Shown here piece after piece: positions 11,896 to 13,240 of a stretch of DNA of 13,240 nt. The stretch lies in the NCBI GenBank assembly GCA_034005635.1, contig JAVEUJ010000063.1:1-13240 (forward strand), written 5' to 3'. Under the pieces are notes generated by a model that was not told where the DNA came from, ran no database searches, and saw only the letters and a list, made by a program, of their open reading frames with translations. The number at the start of each line of letters is the position of its first letter. Position 1 is the stretch's first letter. Source of the stretch: JAAZFE01 sp034005635. GTDB taxonomy: Bacteria; Verrucomicrobiota; Kiritimatiellia; CAIQIC01; Lenti-01. The translations under genes and the position numbers were made by a program.

Positions 11896-12933
11896 ATGAC
11901 TGTCTTGCTTAAGAACCACACTGCGCCAGAGCTTCATGAGGCGTTGGCACCACTGGGAGTTTCTTTGCGATTAGCGCGGCGGTTACAGGCGGCAGCGGTG
12001 CGGTGCGAGGAGATTCCTGAATCCCTGCCCGAGGTGTCGGGTCGGCTGCTGGAGCGAATTCGACGTGAGGTCCGGTTGCCGAAACTTATCCTGATGGATA
12101 AGCGCGTGTCGGCCCGGGACGGATTTGCCAAATATCTGTTTCGTGGGGAGGGTGAGGGGGCATTCGAGGCGGTGCGGATTCCGTTGCTGCATCGGGCGGG
12201 GGATGAAAAATACGTGGCGTGCGTAAGTTCTCAAGTGGGCTGTGCGATGGGGTGTGCGTTCTGTGCGACGGGGCGAATGGGATTCGTGCGGGATTTGGAC
12301 CCCTGGGAGATGGTGGATCAGGTGATTCGAATCCAGGCCGACTCGCAGCATCCGGTGCGCGGGGTGGTGTTCATGGGGATGGGCGAGCCGTTGCTGAATT
12401 TCGATGCGACGGTGCGCGCGGCGCGGATCCTGAGCGAGCCGTGCGGGATGGCGATCGCGGCGAAGGCGATCAGCCTCTCGACAGCCGGCATCGTGCCGGG
12501 CATCTGGCGGCTGGCCGCTGAGCGGCTGCCGTACCGGCTGGTGGTATCGCTGACGAGCGCGGATCCTGGGCGGCGGCGAGAGGTGATGCCGATGGCGGGG
12601 GCCTATCCGTTGCCGGATCTGATGGCGGCGATCCGGGACTACCATGCAGCGACGGGCCGGCGAGTGACGCTGGCCTGGACCATGATTTCGGGCTTCAACG
12701 TGCGAGAAGTGGATGCTGTTGAATTGGCGGAACTGGTTGGGGATCTGCCAATCACGCTGGACTTGATCGATGTAAACGACCCGACGGGGCGGTTTTGCCC
12801 GCCGACGGCTGAGGAGTTGTCTGGATTCCGCGATGCGCTGCGGAAGCATCTGCGGCAGCCCGTGGCGCGACGATACAGCGGCGGCGCAGACATCCATGCG
12901 GCGTGCGGGATGCTGGCGGGAAAGCAGCCGTAA
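11896..12933 (+). CDS. RlmN/Cfr-family radical SAM RNA methyltransferase (divergent)
   Basis: A 345-residue radical SAM enzyme of the RlmN/Cfr family, which methylates adenine in 23S rRNA (A2503; RlmN also acts on some tRNAs). The iron-sulfur motif is C116-x3-C120-x2-C123 (VGCAMGCAFC). The two methyl-transfer cysteines are present: C109 in ACVSSQ and C337 in DIHAACGML. MGMGEPLLN (160-168) is the SAM-binding GEP motif. It departs from E. coli RlmN in the C-terminal half: SLTSAD for SLHAPN, WTMISGFN for the YxMLxxxN region, and DLIDVNDPTGRF for NLIPWNP. This suggests a separate subfamily, so the exact target base is uncertain. The ATG at 11896 has no clear Shine-Dalgarno sequence. The gene lies 27 bases after the three-module protein, possibly on the same transcript. 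Confidence 0.9.
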   Translation: MTVLLKNHTAPELHEALAPLGVSLRLARRLQAAAVRCEEIPESLPEVSGRLLERIRREVRLPKLILMDKRVSARDGFAKYLFRGEGEGAFEAVRIPLLHRAGDEKYVACVSSQVGCAMGCAFCATGRMGFVRDLDPWEMVDQVIRIQADSQHPVRGVVFMGMGEPLLNFDATVRAARILSEPCGMAIAAKAISLSTAGIVPGIWRLAAERLPYRLVVSLTSADPGRRREVMPMAGAYPLPDLMAAIRDYHAATGRRVTLAWTMISGFNVREVDAVELAELVGDLPITLDLIDVNDPTGRFCPPTAEELSGFRDALRKHLRQPVARRYSGGADIHAACGMLAGKQP

Positions 12934-13240
12934 AACTAAGCAGAAAAACGGGACGGGGAGAGGGACAGGGGGAAGGGATGGTTTCACGCCAAGACGCCAA
13001 GGCGCGAAGGAGAAGAGACCGAAACAACCGGGGGGGCAAACCACAGAGGACACAGCGCGGCAGAGCCGCAACCAAAGAAGAGAATTTAACCACGGATGAA
13101 CATTGATGGACACGAATGGGGGAAGGAAGGGAGAAGAGGCGGGGAATGAATTTGAACTCATGAACTCAGGAAAGAATAACGGTGAAGATAAACTACGAAA
13201 AGCGCGAAAAGGGGAGAGGAGACGGGAGACGGCTTTCCTG
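12934..13240 (+). repeat. Right-end block of dispersed intergenic repeats
   Basis: No gene is supportable. In order it holds a G-rich run, 'gtttcacgccaagacgccaa' (12981 on), 'accacagaggacacag' running into the gcgcggca core (13051-13077), 'aaccacggatgaacattgat' (13088 on), a diverged copy of the AATGAAT element (13145 on) and 'aaactacgaaaagcgcgaaa' (13189 on). Three of these elements recur at 6407-6500 or 10154-10285. It looks like a degenerate composite element rather than a coding or regulatory region. Confidence 0.7.

Noticed and set aside
11983..13161. 392-codon minus-strand frame
   Set aside because: It is antisense to the RlmN-type gene and rich in Arg, His and Pro, as expected for a shadow of a G/C-rich gene.

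Overview
The window looks like a piece of a chromosome from the Planctomycetes-Verrucomicrobia-Chlamydiae (PVC) group, most likely Verrucomicrobiota or Kiritimatiellota. I infer this from a Minf_1886-type protein (a family I know from planctomycetes and Verrucomicrobia), a three-module secreted protein of a type I associate with Verrucomicrobia, and intergenic DNA packed with degenerate repeats of the 'accacggat...', 'gccaaggctacggcggac' and 'gtaggggtcgag' kind that are common in those genomes. No phage, transposase or CRISPR array is visible. The assignment rests on recognition, not on a search.

Layout. Bases 1-604 hold no convincing gene, only hairpins and three TTCCA-N5-TGGAA palindromes. 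A minus-strand mini-operon follows (1741 to 605): a membrane-anchored coiled-coil protein, then two genes of 40 and 51 codons (a one-helix membrane peptide and a lipoprotein), joined by overlapping start and stop codons. A second minus-strand operon (4962 to 1888) encodes a GYF-type membrane protein, a MoeB/ThiF-type adenylyltransferase, a lone [2Fe-2S] subunit of the molybdenum-hydroxylase type, and a cytosine-deaminase-like amidohydrolase with an altered metal site. A third minus-strand operon (6265 to 5200) has a small membrane protein, a HIT-family protein and the Minf_1886 protein. Upstream of it lie two adjacent near-perfect palindromes that look like operators.

After a repeat-rich gap, a plus-strand gene (6801-7883) encodes an anchored coiled-coil protein. 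It converges on a minus-strand stress-type cluster: an ECF sigma factor, an overlapping small membrane protein in the anti-sigma position, and a Spy/CpxP-like periplasmic protein. A Tyr/Pro-rich exported protein lies just upstream of the sigma gene. A tRNA-Gly(UCC) with its own promoter follows, then the N-terminal scrap of a GIY-YIG nuclease gene broken by a dispersed repeat. Two plus-strand genes close the window: the three-module exported protein and a divergent RlmN/Cfr-type radical SAM RNA methyltransferase. The last 300 bases are again repeat debris.

Working together: MoeB and the [2Fe-2S] subunit both point to molybdenum-cofactor chemistry and the amidohydrolase to nucleobase turnover, but no catalytic molybdenum subunit is present. 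The sigma, anti-sigma-like and Spy-like genes form a plausible envelope-stress circuit. The coiled-coil/membrane-peptide/lipoprotein trio looks like a small envelope-spanning assembly and is the best candidate here for an undescribed system.
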